The notes below the pieces were generated by a model. That model did not search any database. It had not been told where the DNA came from and was given only the letters and a program-made list of their open reading frames with translations. The translations under genes were made by a program, and so were the position numbers. Below, one piece after another: positions 41,526-49,186 of a stretch of 64,000 nt of DNA. Positions within the stretch are counted from its first letter, which is position 1. Each line of letters starts with the position of its first letter. Source of the stretch: Phycisphaerae bacterium (lineage in GTDB: Bacteria; Planctomycetota; Phycisphaerae; Sedimentisphaerales; Anaerobacaceae); assembly GCA_012744475.1 (NCBI GenBank), contig JAAYBV010000001.1, forward strand, positions 22,128 to 86,127, read 5' to 3'.

Positions 41526-43115
41526 TCAGTTCTGAGGCCGGTCGGTGCCCTGACGGACTCTGAATTGATAGGGGGAAAGCCCATATCCAAGGACGCTCTC
41601 GTCGGGCAACGAGAGCATGAAGCCATCGTCCGTGATCTCATACTTGAAGTCACGACCGGTGAATGGGTCCTTGGGCAGGCCGGCAGGCAGTACCTCGGGC
41701 AGATGGCCTTCTCTGGCGCGAAAGAGATAGACTTCTATCCCCGCCCTGACCGCGGTGACGTGCGCCAGGTGGCGGATGTGTGGCTCGTATACACGCGTCA
41801 TTTCTGTCTGACAGAGTATAACAATGGAAAGTCCCAGCAGTCTTTCGGGGTGGGCCAACATCATTCGCTGGGAATCCCGATTGTTGCCGTACTGCTCCCT
41901 TACTTCCCTTTCCAGCTCTTTGAGTTTCGCTATCTTGCCTTGATATGGCATGTCGCTTGCCATGGTTTCGAGGGCGGCATTCAGGAAGGCGGCATAGGGC
42001 TTGGCCGCCAGGGTGACCAGCGCTTCATCCGTCAGATTGTTTAGGTCTCCAACCTCTTCGATATCCCCGCCCGACGGCTCGGGTTCCTGCTCTAGCGCGG
42101 CCATGAGTCTGTCAAACTCCTCGACTTCTTCGTCCGTCAGGTCCTTGGAAGTCGCGGTTTGACTCAACTGCGGCGGCCCGTTCTGCTTCAGCGCGGCCCG
42201 TATCTGCCTTTTCAGTCGCATCGCCTCGCGCACCTCGTTGAGCCGTCTGCGGTCATTCCGCACGCTCTGGCAGACGTCCTCGAAATCCATTCGTAGCATC
42301 TGGGCCAGTGACGCAGCCGGAATGGCCTCTCTGTCAAACTGATCCCTCAGCCAATTGAGAACCTCAGCATCAGGCTCTATACATCCCAGGATGAGGCGGA
42401 TGCAGTGCAGTGCCTGACCATCCAAAGCCATGGAAACAAGGAAGAGCAGGTGTTTCTCATGTCCCATGTGATTGGCCAGGCGGCGCGTCATGAGACATCG
42501 CTCAAGGGCCAGCCTGTTGTCGTCATCCGCCAGATGGATCAGAGCATCAACATGGAGAATGCGAGCAAACGGTCTGACTTCTGTCAACTGCGAGAGCGGA
42601 TAGGCCGATCCCCTGGAATGTTGGATTCCCCAATCACATTCGGACAGTTCAGAGGCCGCTTGGGCCAGTTCGATGGCGTTCGCGCAACGTCGAACGTAAT
42701 CCCGAATCACCCTGTTGGGGTCCACGCCGCGTAGCCTCTCCTGACGATCGTGACCGTCGCGCAACGCGTTGAGTTCCGAGCGTTCACGGTATTCGCTGAG
42801 TGTTATTTCCCGAGGCTGGGTCAGACGTGCCCTATGCCGGGCTTCGAGTTCTCGGAGGCGTGGCTCGACGTCCGGATCGAACGCAGCCGCCGCACCACTC
42901 AGGTATGCGCAGATGTCCTCCATCCTGCCGTCGTAGATCAGTTCCTTCTCAGGCTCATTGGGCTCCGGACGAAGCAGGAAGGCTTGATAGTAGAGCAACG
43001 CGGCATTGCTGGGATCAGGGGGCAAAGATACACCCAATGATCCGACTGGACACAAGGCAACGACGCTCCAGAGACAACAAATCGCTCCCTTCAGACTGTG
43101 ACGCGCATCGCGCAT
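41526..43115 (-). CDS. Unrecognised secreted protein
   Basis: The protein has 529 residues, with ATG 43115 behind GGGAGG. A signal peptide (KGAICCLWSVVALCPVGSLG) precedes SLPPDPSNAALLYYQAFLL. The body is mostly helical and charged, with WLRDQFDREAIPAASLAQML and LTDEEVEEFDRLMAALEQEPE. The end LPKDPFTGRDFKYEITDDGFML resembles the C-terminal segment of several planctomycete secreted proteins of unknown role. No domain is recognised. Elements E4 (downstream) and E2 with a palindromic pair (upstream) flank it. Confidence 0.75.
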   Translation of the reverse strand: MRDARHSLKGAICCLWSVVALCPVGSLGVSLPPDPSNAALLYYQAFLLRPEPNEPEKELIYDGRMEDICAYLSGAAAAFDPDVEPRLRELEARHRARLTQPREITLSEYRERSELNALRDGHDRQERLRGVDPNRVIRDYVRRCANAIELAQAASELSECDWGIQHSRGSAYPLSQLTEVRPFARILHVDALIHLADDDNRLALERCLMTRRLANHMGHEKHLLFLVSMALDGQALHCIRLILGCIEPDAEVLNWLRDQFDREAIPAASLAQMLRMDFEDVCQSVRNDRRRLNEVREAMRLKRQIRAALKQNGPPQLSQTATSKDLTDEEVEEFDRLMAALEQEPEPSGGDIEEVGDLNNLTDEALVTLAAKPYAAFLNAALETMASDMPYQGKIAKLKELEREVREQYGNNRDSQRMMLAHPERLLGLSIVILCQTEMTRVYEPHIRHLAHVTAVRAGIEVYLFRAREGHLPEVLPAGLPKDPFTGRDFKYEITDDGFMLSLPDESVLGYGLSPYQFRVRQGTDRPQN

Positions 43116-43269
43116 CGTCTTCCTCCCGTTAGACGGACCGCCTCATGGAACATATATAGCACGCCAACTCTCAGAATCGCCTGCATCGACTCTATAAGGT
43201 AGACGCCCATGGGGCCAGAAATAATCACGGACAAATCAGCTCGCAGACAGGAAATGTGCGTTGCCTGCC

Positions 43270-43395
43270 GATCTTCTCCCGATGCTACCGATCTCGAAAG
43301 CGAGTGTCTTCCACCTCTCATCGAGGCCTCTTGTTCCGCTTGCACAGCGCCTATTGCAGAGCGGCGGGGGCGGAAAGGCAAGGAAAAGACGGGAA
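43270..43395 (-). repeat. Duplicated element E2 (copy 2)
   Basis: The minus strand aligns with 30725-30845 (TTTTCCTTGCCTTTCCGCCC, CCGCTCTGCAATAG, GATGAGAGGTGGAAGA). The copies differ at many positions and by a one-base indel, so no protein frame is kept throughout. Confidence 0.7.
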
Positions 43396-43398
43396 TTC

Positions 43399-43486
43399 CG
43401 TGGCTCGTCGCTCGTGCCCCGTGGACCGTGAAGCGGTGCGGCCAGGGGCCGCGTATCTCGTCGCTCGTGGCTCGTATCTCGCGAAG
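43399..43486. repeat. Degenerate heptanucleotide tracts
   Basis: Five consecutive units CGTGGCT, CGTCGCT, CGTGCCC, CGTGGAC, CGTGAAG at 43399-43433, and CGTATCT, CGTCGCT, CGTGGCT, CGTATCT at 43452-43479 all keep CGT in 7-base phase. The units vary at the last four positions. Confidence 0.82.
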
Positions 43487-43512
43487 GACCGATCCCGTGA
43501 AGCGTGGTACGT

Positions 43513-43632
43513 GTGGCAGCCTCAAACGCGCTGCGTTTGGGGATGATAGACTTGTCTGTCGCGCTGATTGCGGTGAGTTGCCAATGCGACGATCCATCCC
43601 CATCCCGGTGGCCATCGGGATGAGGCTGCCAC
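43513..43632. repeat. Paired palindromic (REP/BIME-like) element
   Basis: The left unit (43513-43545) is GTGGCAGC, CTCAAACGC-GCT-GCGTTTGGG, GATG. The right unit (43595-43632) is CATCCCC, ATCCCG, a loop, CGGGAT, GAG, GCTGCCAC. It ends the repeat-rich block upstream of the HNH gene. Confidence 0.8.
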
Positions 43633-43807
43633 ACCTGGCGTCGCGGGCGAACGCATCTACCCTTCTATGCTTCTACCGATCTACGGCCCGCCTGCGACCC
43701 AGGGGAAATGCGGCTCGTCGGCCCCGGGATTGATGATTGGCCATCGGAATCGGTGCGGCGGGGGGCGGGCAGAGGCAAGAAATCACAGGGAACCGGTGAA
43801 ATTCTCG

Positions 43808-43835
43808 TTGACAAAAGGCATGGTCGATATACCAT
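43808..43835 (+). promoter_or_regulatory. Candidate promoter of the HNH/AP2 gene
   Basis: TTGACA (43808-43813), a 16-base spacer and TACCAT (43830-43835), about 80 bases before ATG 43916. The surrounding sequence is locally AT-rich. Confidence 0.5.
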
Positions 43836-43915
43836 ATACCCAGCCACGTGGCGGCTGGAAGCACGGACCCCGGGTCACGGATCACCAGGCATGTACGAAG
43901 CGGAAAGGGAGAATC

Positions 43916-44978
43916 ATGGCGAAGCGGAAAGAGCCCCCAAAGGGGTGCGAAGGGTCAGAAGGGTGCGAAGGGCAGCGAGGGGGGCAAGCGGCAGAGGCGG
44001 GCCCGGAGGCGGTGGGTGGTGCCGCCGCCGGACAGCGACGTCTGGCCCGAGCAGTACCGGGGCAAACGCTGGAAATCGGTCTATGCGATCCTGTTCGCGG
44101 GGCGCTGCCAGTTGTGCGCCTACTCCTGTCCGCTGCCGAAATCGCGGCAGCTTCTGGACAAGTGGTTGGGCGTGACCAGACGGCTGCTGTGCACGAACCA
44201 CCCGGACAGCGCGGGCGAGCTGCGGGAGGTCCTGCCGATCGACACGTGCCGGAACTTCAAGGCGAAGAGCTGGCTGCCTCCCCGAAGCAGACTCGGCAAG
44301 AGAGGTCGCTGCGTGAAGAAGAAGGAGCCCGAGGGCGAGGTTCGCCGCATCCCGCTGGGCAGGGGGCTGTTTGCCCTGGTCGATGCGGCCGACTACGAAC
44401 GTCTGAGCAAGTACCGCTGGTATGCCAGCCGTCACGGTCCCACGGTCTATGCGCGGTGCCGGCAGAAGGGCAAGGACACGTACATGCACCGGATGATCAT
44501 GCGGCCTCGCAGAGGCCACATCGTCGATCATATCGATGGCAACGGCCTGAACAACCGGCGCTGCAATCTGCGGGTCTGCACGAGCCGACAGAACCAAGCC
44601 AACCGGGGGCCATGCGGCGGGTCGTCCCAGTTTGTGGGCGTATTCCGCAACAAGGACAGATGGCAGGCGGGGATAGGATACCGCGGCAAGTCCCTCTACA
44701 TCGGGCTGTTCCGCGACGAAGTCGAGGCGGCCAAGGCCCGCGACCGCAAGGCGTACGAACTGCATGGCCAGTACGCCTACCTGAACTTCCCCGAAGACTT
44801 CCGCTCCGACGCGGAGAAGGGAGCCGGCGGGCGGGGGGCCAAGGTCCGCAATGCGAGTCGACGACTCGGTCGGGGACGCCCAGAGTCGCCCGCTTCTCCG
44901 TCCGGCGCGGGACGAATTCCCGTCTCGACAAAAAAAAAGAAAAAGATTGAAGGATCACCCGTTGACAATCCGACGTAA
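43916..44978 (+). CDS. HNH endonuclease with AP2-type DNA-binding domain (probable frameshift near the start)
   Basis: ATG 43916 follows AAAGGGAG, and its frame reads MAKRKEPPKG before going out of register. The frame holding the domains is open from 43848. Removing one base in CCCCCAAAGGGG (43934-43945) would join them as MAKRKEPPKG-AKGQKGAKGSEGGKRQ, so this is a homopolymer error or a real lesion. The protein then has a Cys-rich segment (CQLCAYSC), an HNH core (MHRMIMRPRRGHIVDHIDG, NNRRCNLRVC) and an AP2-like domain (GVFRNKDRWQAGIGYRGKSL, IGLFRDEVEAAKARD). HNH-AP2 proteins are often homing endonucleases. No intron or split gene is seen here. A poly-A tract encodes a terminal KKKKK. Confidence 0.75.
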
Positions 44979-44990
44979 CACGTTGATTAT
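44962..44990 (+). promoter_or_regulatory. Candidate promoter of the kamA-ATP-grasp operon
   Basis: TTGACA (44962-44967), a 17-base spacer and GATTAT (44985-44990). The leader to ATG 45102 would be about 105 bases. The -35 lies in the last codons of the HNH gene. Confidence 0.6.
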
Positions 44991-45101
44991 CGTCTTTTAT
45001 GGTGAGTGTTTCACCACGGCGCATGCAGCGATGAGGAGCTCTGCGTTGCGAGGCATTCCTCAGCCGGTCGTGAGACCAATTAGTAAGGAACCAAAGTACT
45101 C

Positions 45102-46445
45102 ATGAGCAGTCTATCCCGTTCAGGAGGTGTTTCGTCACGCTGCGAGGCGATTTCTTCGCCGATCGCAGATGACGAACCTCCGCCCCTGTGTGATGTCGCC
45201 ACACCCCGTCGCCTGTGCTCCGACTCCTGGAACGACTGGCGATGGCAAATCCGACACCGTATTCGTACGGTCCAGCAGTTGGTAACGCGTTTTCCCTCCC
45301 TTCAGCACGCCTCCGATCTCTCGCCGGTGATGGGGAAGTACCCTTTGGCGATCACGCCGTACTATGCCTCCCTGATCCGGCGGGCCGATAAAACCGACCC
45401 GATCTTTCAGATGTGCGTGCCGCAACTGGCGGAGCTGAACGACCCGCCGTTTCTCTCGTCGGACCCGCTGGAGGAATGCCACGACATGCCGGTGCCCGGG
45501 CTGGTGCATCGTTACCCGGACCGTGCGCTGCTGATCGCGACGACCACGTGCTCGACGTACTGCCGGCACTGCACGCGCAAGCGGGTCGCCGGCACGCGGG
45601 AGACGACCATCAGCAAGCGGCGTCTGGAGCAGACGGTGGCCTATCTGAGGGAGCATCCGGAGATTCACGACGTGATCGTTTCCGGGGGCGACCCACTGAC
45701 GCTGAGCACGGAGCACCTGGAAGAGGTGCTGGCCAGCCTGCGTCAGGTCCCGTCGGTGCAGATCATCCGAATCGGTACGCGGGTGCCGGTGGTCCTGCCG
45801 CAACGCATCACGGAAGATCTGTGTGCGATGCTGCGGAAGTACCACCCGATTTGGATCAACACACATTTCAACCATCCGTACGAGATTACGCCGGAGTCGA
45901 GCGAGGCCTGTACGCGCCTGGCCGACGCCGGGGTCCCGTTGGGCAACCAGTCGGTGCTGCTGCGCGGCGTCAACGACCAGCCGCAGATCATCGAGCAGCT
46001 CTGCCGCAAGCTGGTGAGCATCCGCGTGCGCCCGTACTACCTGTACCAGTGCGATCTGGTCCGGGGGGTGGAGCATTTCCGGACGCCGCTGTCCCGCGGG
46101 ATCGAGATCATGGAGTACCTGCGCGGACGGCTGAGCGGCCTGGCGATCCCCACCTTCGTGGTGGATGCCCCCCACGGGGGCGGCAAGATTCCCGTCCTGC
46201 CGACCTACGTGGTGTCGCAGAGCCCGACGCAGACGGTGCTGCGCAACTACGAGGGTATGCTGATCGCCTATCCGGAGCCGCAGGATCGCATCGCCGAGCC
46301 CGTGGACGCCCCAAGCGACGTCTCGGCGCCGAGCGTCTGGGACCTGGCGGCCGGGCATCACAGCCACATCAAGCCGGCCCAGGCGACGCGACTGATGCGT
46401 CGAGAGGCGCATTGCAGTGTAGGACCGCTCCCGGAGACATTCTGA
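45102..46445 (+). CDS. kamA: KamA-family radical SAM enzyme (lysine 2,3-aminomutase-like)
   Basis: The protein has 447 residues; ATG 45102 follows AAGGAACC at long spacing. WNDWRWQIRHRIRT near residue 43 is the family N-terminal motif. The radical SAM cluster cysteines are C150, C154 and C157 (CSTYCRHC), the SAM-binding strand is VIVSGGDPLTLS, and the PLP-lysine motif is DAPHGGGKIPVLP. It should convert L-lysine (or a relative) to a beta-amino acid. The next genes are an ATP-grasp ligase and an ATP-grasp-GNAT fusion, so the product is probably ligated and acylated rather than used as an osmolyte in the classical ablA-ablB way. The substrate (lysine versus glutamate or ornithine) is not settled. 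The start region (1-35) is unusual. Confidence 0.9.
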   Translation: MSSLSRSGGVSSRCEAISSPIADDEPPPLCDVATPRRLCSDSWNDWRWQIRHRIRTVQQLVTRFPSLQHASDLSPVMGKYPLAITPYYASLIRRADKTDPIFQMCVPQLAELNDPPFLSSDPLEECHDMPVPGLVHRYPDRALLIATTTCSTYCRHCTRKRVAGTRETTISKRRLEQTVAYLREHPEIHDVIVSGGDPLTLSTEHLEEVLASLRQVPSVQIIRIGTRVPVVLPQRITEDLCAMLRKYHPIWINTHFNHPYEITPESSEACTRLADAGVPLGNQSVLLRGVNDQPQIIEQLCRKLVSIRVRPYYLYQCDLVRGVEHFRTPLSRGIEIMEYLRGRLSGLAIPTFVVDAPHGGGKIPVLPTYVVSQSPTQTVLRNYEGMLIAYPEPQDRIAEPVDAPSDVSAPSVWDLAAGHHSHIKPAQATRLMRREAHCSVGPLPETF

Positions 46446-46600
46446 TGATTCGCATTCGGCGGGTCTGCCAGGCGGCATCGTACGCCGGGCAGACCCGCTG
46501 CATTGGGACGGAGCAGACGGTCGGGCGAGATTCTGCGACAGCCGGGCGCGATTGGAGGATGGCTTGGCGAGAGCCTTGTTCGATGAACCCGCCGAGGTAA
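46445..46600 (+). CDS. Possible 51-residue coupled ORF between kamA and the ATP-grasp gene
   Basis: The ATG overlaps the kamA stop (TGATG), with GGAG eight bases before. The frame ends in TAA six bases before the next gene's ATG, filling the gap exactly. It starts MIRIRRVCQAASYAGQTRC and is Arg/Cys-rich with no known family. The DNA also forms an 11-bp hairpin (46459-46469 with 46488-46498), so the region could instead be an mRNA structure. Coding is uncertain. Confidence 0.3.
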   Translation: MIRIRRVCQAASYAGQTRCIGTEQTVGRDSATAGRDWRMAWREPCSMNPPR

Positions 46601-46604
46601 GACC

Positions 46605-47642
46605 ATGACAAGAACCCATGAGAGAACACGAGAACACCTGGCTGTGGGGCTCGTCTACGATCTGCGAGACGAGTACCTGGCTCAAGGCTATAGCGAGGAG
46701 CAGGTCGCCGAGTTCGATTCCGCCGCCACGATCGAGGCGCTGGAGCAGGCGCTTCGCAGGCTGGGCCATCGGCCCGAACGGATCGGAAATGGCCTGACGC
46801 TGGCGGCCCAGTTGGCGGGGGGGCGTCGCTGGGACCTGGTCTTCAACATCAGCGAGGGGCTCTGGGGTCGCTCGCGGGAGGCCCAGGTGCCGGCTCTGCT
46901 GGAGATGTATGGCGTGCTCTACACCTTCAGCGATCCGCTGATCTGCGCCCTGACGCTGGACAAGGCCATGGCCAAGCGGATCGTCCAGAGCGCCGGCGTT
47001 CGAACGCCGCGGTTTGCGGTGGTCGGCAGCCTCGCCGAAGTCGAGTCGGTGGATCTGGCGTTTCCCATGTTCGCCAAGCCCATCGCCGAGGGCACGGGCA
47101 AAGGCGTGGACCACCGCTCGCGCATCGACGGTCCGACGCAGCTTCGTCAGGTGTGCCGCGATCTGCTGGAGCGCTTTCGAGAGCCTGTGCTGGTCGAGGA
47201 GTATCTGCCCGGCCGGGAGTTCACCACGGCCATCCTGGGCACCGGTCCGGCGGCCGAGGTGCTCGGCACCATGGAGTTCACGATTGCCGCCGGCGCGCCT
47301 GCCGCTGACTACTCCTATGAGGTGAAGGAGCAGTGCGCCAGTTACGTTCAGTACTTCGAGATGCCTCGCGGGGCGCTGCGAGACGAGGTCGAGGCGCTGA
47401 GTCTGGCGGCGTATCGGGCCTTGGAGTGCCGGGACACCGGACGGGTGGACGTGCGTCTGGATGCGCAGGGTCAGCCGTGCTTCATCGAGATCAATCCGCT
47501 TCCCGGCCTGCACCCGACGCACTCGGACCTGCCCATGATCGCGACGCAGCAGGGGATGGCCTATGAGGATCTGATCGGCCGGATCGTTGTCAGCGCCCTG
47601 AGCCGAAGGGGGGATTTGCCATGTCACGCGGCCCGGTGCTGA
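46605..47642 (+). CDS. ATP-grasp ligase of the D-Ala-D-Ala ligase type
   Basis: The protein has 345 residues, with ATG 46605 behind GAGGTAAG. It has the ATP-grasp fold: an N-terminal preATP-grasp (LVFNISEGLWGRSREAQVPA), the ATP-binding lysine block MFAKPIAEGTGKGVDHRSR, VLVEEYLPGREFTTAILG, and the metal ligands RVDVRLDAQGQPCFIEINPL followed by PGLHPTHSDLP. This resembles Ddl, but the gene is not with cell-wall genes. It lies after the aminomutase and overlaps the second ligase by 22 bases. Probable role: formation of an amide bond to the carboxyl of the beta-amino acid or a partner. Substrate unknown. Confidence 0.87.
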   Translation: MTRTHERTREHLAVGLVYDLRDEYLAQGYSEEQVAEFDSAATIEALEQALRRLGHRPERIGNGLTLAAQLAGGRRWDLVFNISEGLWGRSREAQVPALLEMYGVLYTFSDPLICALTLDKAMAKRIVQSAGVRTPRFAVVGSLAEVESVDLAFPMFAKPIAEGTGKGVDHRSRIDGPTQLRQVCRDLLERFREPVLVEEYLPGREFTTAILGTGPAAEVLGTMEFTIAAGAPAADYSYEVKEQCASYVQYFEMPRGALRDEVEALSLAAYRALECRDTGRVDVRLDAQGQPCFIEINPLPGLHPTHSDLPMIATQQGMAYEDLIGRIVVSALSRRGDLPCHAARC

Positions 47643-49177
47643 TCCTCTACAACGAGCCGGCCGCAGCGAAGGCCGGTGGCTTTCTGGAGAGCGACGCAGG
47701 TGTTCTCGTGGAGGTCGCGGCCGTGGCCGAAGCCTGTCGCAAGCTGCGTCGACCCTGTCGGACAGTGGGCGTGCGGGACTATGGGCAACTGCCTGAGGTC
47801 TTGTCCGGGGCTGATGAGTCCGTCGTCTTCAACCTTGTGGAGGGATTCGCCGACCATCCGGAACGAGCGGCCTTCGCGCCGGCAGTCTGTGCGGCGTTCG
47901 GCAAGGCCTGCACCGGCACTCCGACGCCGGGACTGCTGGTGTCGTTGGACAAGTGGCGGAGCAAGATTCTGCTCGAAGGCGCTGGGCTTCCCGTCCCGCG
48001 AGGGCGTCTCGTCACGGTTGATGCCGCATGGGCTGAAGCCCGTCCTACGGATTGGCCGGGGCCATACATTGTCAAGCCCGTCGGAGCCGATGCGAGCGAG
48101 GGGATCGATGCGGCCAGCGTGGTTTCCGACGCGGGCCGTGCTCTGAAGCAAGCGGTCGCCCGCGTGCACGAGCGATTCGGCCAGCCGGCCCTGGTCGAGC
48201 AGTACATCGAAGGGCGGGAACTGAACGTCTCAGTACTCTGGCGCGGCGACGAGCCCGAGGTTCTGCCGCTGGCGGAGATCGACTTCAGTGCCTTCGATGG
48301 CAGCCGTCCGCGCATCGTCGGCTATGAGGCGAAGTGGCTGTCAGACACGTTTGAGTACCACCACACGCAGCGAATCATCCCGTCGTCGCTGCCGGCGAAG
48401 GTGGCGTGCCGCGTGCGGGAGCTGGCTGTCGCGGCCTGTCGCTGCCTCGACTGCCGCGATTACTGCCGCGTCGATATGCGTCTGGACCAGGCCCTGGAGC
48501 CCTACATCCTGGAGGTGAACGCCAACCCGGACATCTCGCCGGATGCCGGCTTTGCGGCGGCCCTGGAGGCGGCGGAGATTGCGTACCATGATTTCGTCCG
48601 CCTGACGATCGACAATGCCGTTTCGCGTCTGGCCAGGTCCAGGACCCGAGCACGACGACGGATCGGCGCCAAGGCCGGCGCCGGCGATCTACGCATCGTC
48701 TGGTGCCAGGCGTCGCATCGCGACGCGGTGGTCTCGCTGCTGACGGGGACGCAGATGTTCCGTCCGGGGGAGGTCCAGATCGCCAAGGAGGTGCTGGACG
48801 ACGGCATTCGGGGCGGGCCTGACGGACACTATCAGTCGTACGTGGCTGTGCGAGGGGGCGAGGTTCTCGGCTGGGTCAGCTTCGGCCCGACGCCCTGCAC
48901 GATCGGAACCTGGGATTTGTACTGGATTGCTGTTGCCGCCTCCTGCCAGGGACAGGGTATCGGCCGTGCTCTCATGGCCTTTGCCGAATCAGAGATCCGA
49001 TCGCGAGGCGGGCGCCGCGTGATCGTTGAGACCTCCGGCCGCGACGCCTACATACCTACCGTCGCCTTCTACGAACGCATCGGTTACCTCCGCGAAGCCA
49101 CATTGCAGGACTTCTACGATATCGGCGACGGCAAGGTCGTTCTGACCAAGTGCGTCGCGCCGACCATTGCCTCGTAG
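47621..49177 (+). CDS. ATP-grasp ligase fused to a GNAT acetyltransferase
   Basis: The protein has 518 residues, with ATG 47621 seven bases after AAGGGGGG. Residues 1-335 are a second Ddl-like ATP-grasp domain (YIVKPVGADASEGIDAA, ALVEQYIEGRELNVSVLW, RVDMRLDQALEPYILEVNAN). Residues 365-510 are a GNAT domain with the acetyl-CoA loop CQGQGIGRALM and VAFYERIGY. The fusion joins ligation and N-acylation in one product. The gene overlaps the upstream ligase gene, which indicates co-translation. It is convergent with the next gene, 9 bases away. By comparison, N-epsilon-acetyl-beta-lysine synthesis uses KamA plus a GNAT; here two ligases are added. Confidence 0.87.
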   Translation: MSRGPVLILYNEPAAAKAGGFLESDAGVLVEVAAVAEACRKLRRPCRTVGVRDYGQLPEVLSGADESVVFNLVEGFADHPERAAFAPAVCAAFGKACTGTPTPGLLVSLDKWRSKILLEGAGLPVPRGRLVTVDAAWAEARPTDWPGPYIVKPVGADASEGIDAASVVSDAGRALKQAVARVHERFGQPALVEQYIEGRELNVSVLWRGDEPEVLPLAEIDFSAFDGSRPRIVGYEAKWLSDTFEYHHTQRIIPSSLPAKVACRVRELAVAACRCLDCRDYCRVDMRLDQALEPYILEVNANPDISPDAGFAAALEAAEIAYHDFVRLTIDNAVSRLARSRTRARRRIGAKAGAGDLRIVWCQASHRDAVVSLLTGTQMFRPGEVQIAKEVLDDGIRGGPDGHYQSYVAVRGGEVLGWVSFGPTPCTIGTWDLYWIAVAASCQGQGIGRALMAFAESEIRSRGGRRVIVETSGRDAYIPTVAFYERIGYLREATLQDFYDIGDGKVVLTKCVAPTIAS

Positions 49178-49186
49178 GACATCGCC

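Larger units (their letters stand above)
43116..43915. other. Repeat-rich intergenic region
   Basis: This 800-base gap between divergent genes contains E2 copy 2, the heptad tracts, a palindromic pair and the HNH promoter. 43116-43269 has nothing I recognise apart from the start region of the secreted protein gene. No independent gene is supported. Confidence 0.65.

Noticed and set aside
30702..43486. CRISPR array
   Set aside because: The repeats have a 7-base period with no constant repeat and unique spacers of 30 bases or more, and no cas gene is present.
43667..44950. Alternative frame through the HNH gene
   Set aside because: It contains the good start at 43916, but downstream it lacks the HNH and AP2 motifs; only its first codons are taken as real, joined by a probable frameshift.
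46459..46498. Intrinsic terminator after kamA
   Set aside because: The 11-bp hairpin is not followed by a T run and the next gene is close, so the operon probably continues.
45135..47627. 830-codon open frame opposite kamA and the first ligase gene
   Set aside because: It is antisense to two genes with complete catalytic motifs, with no domain of its own.
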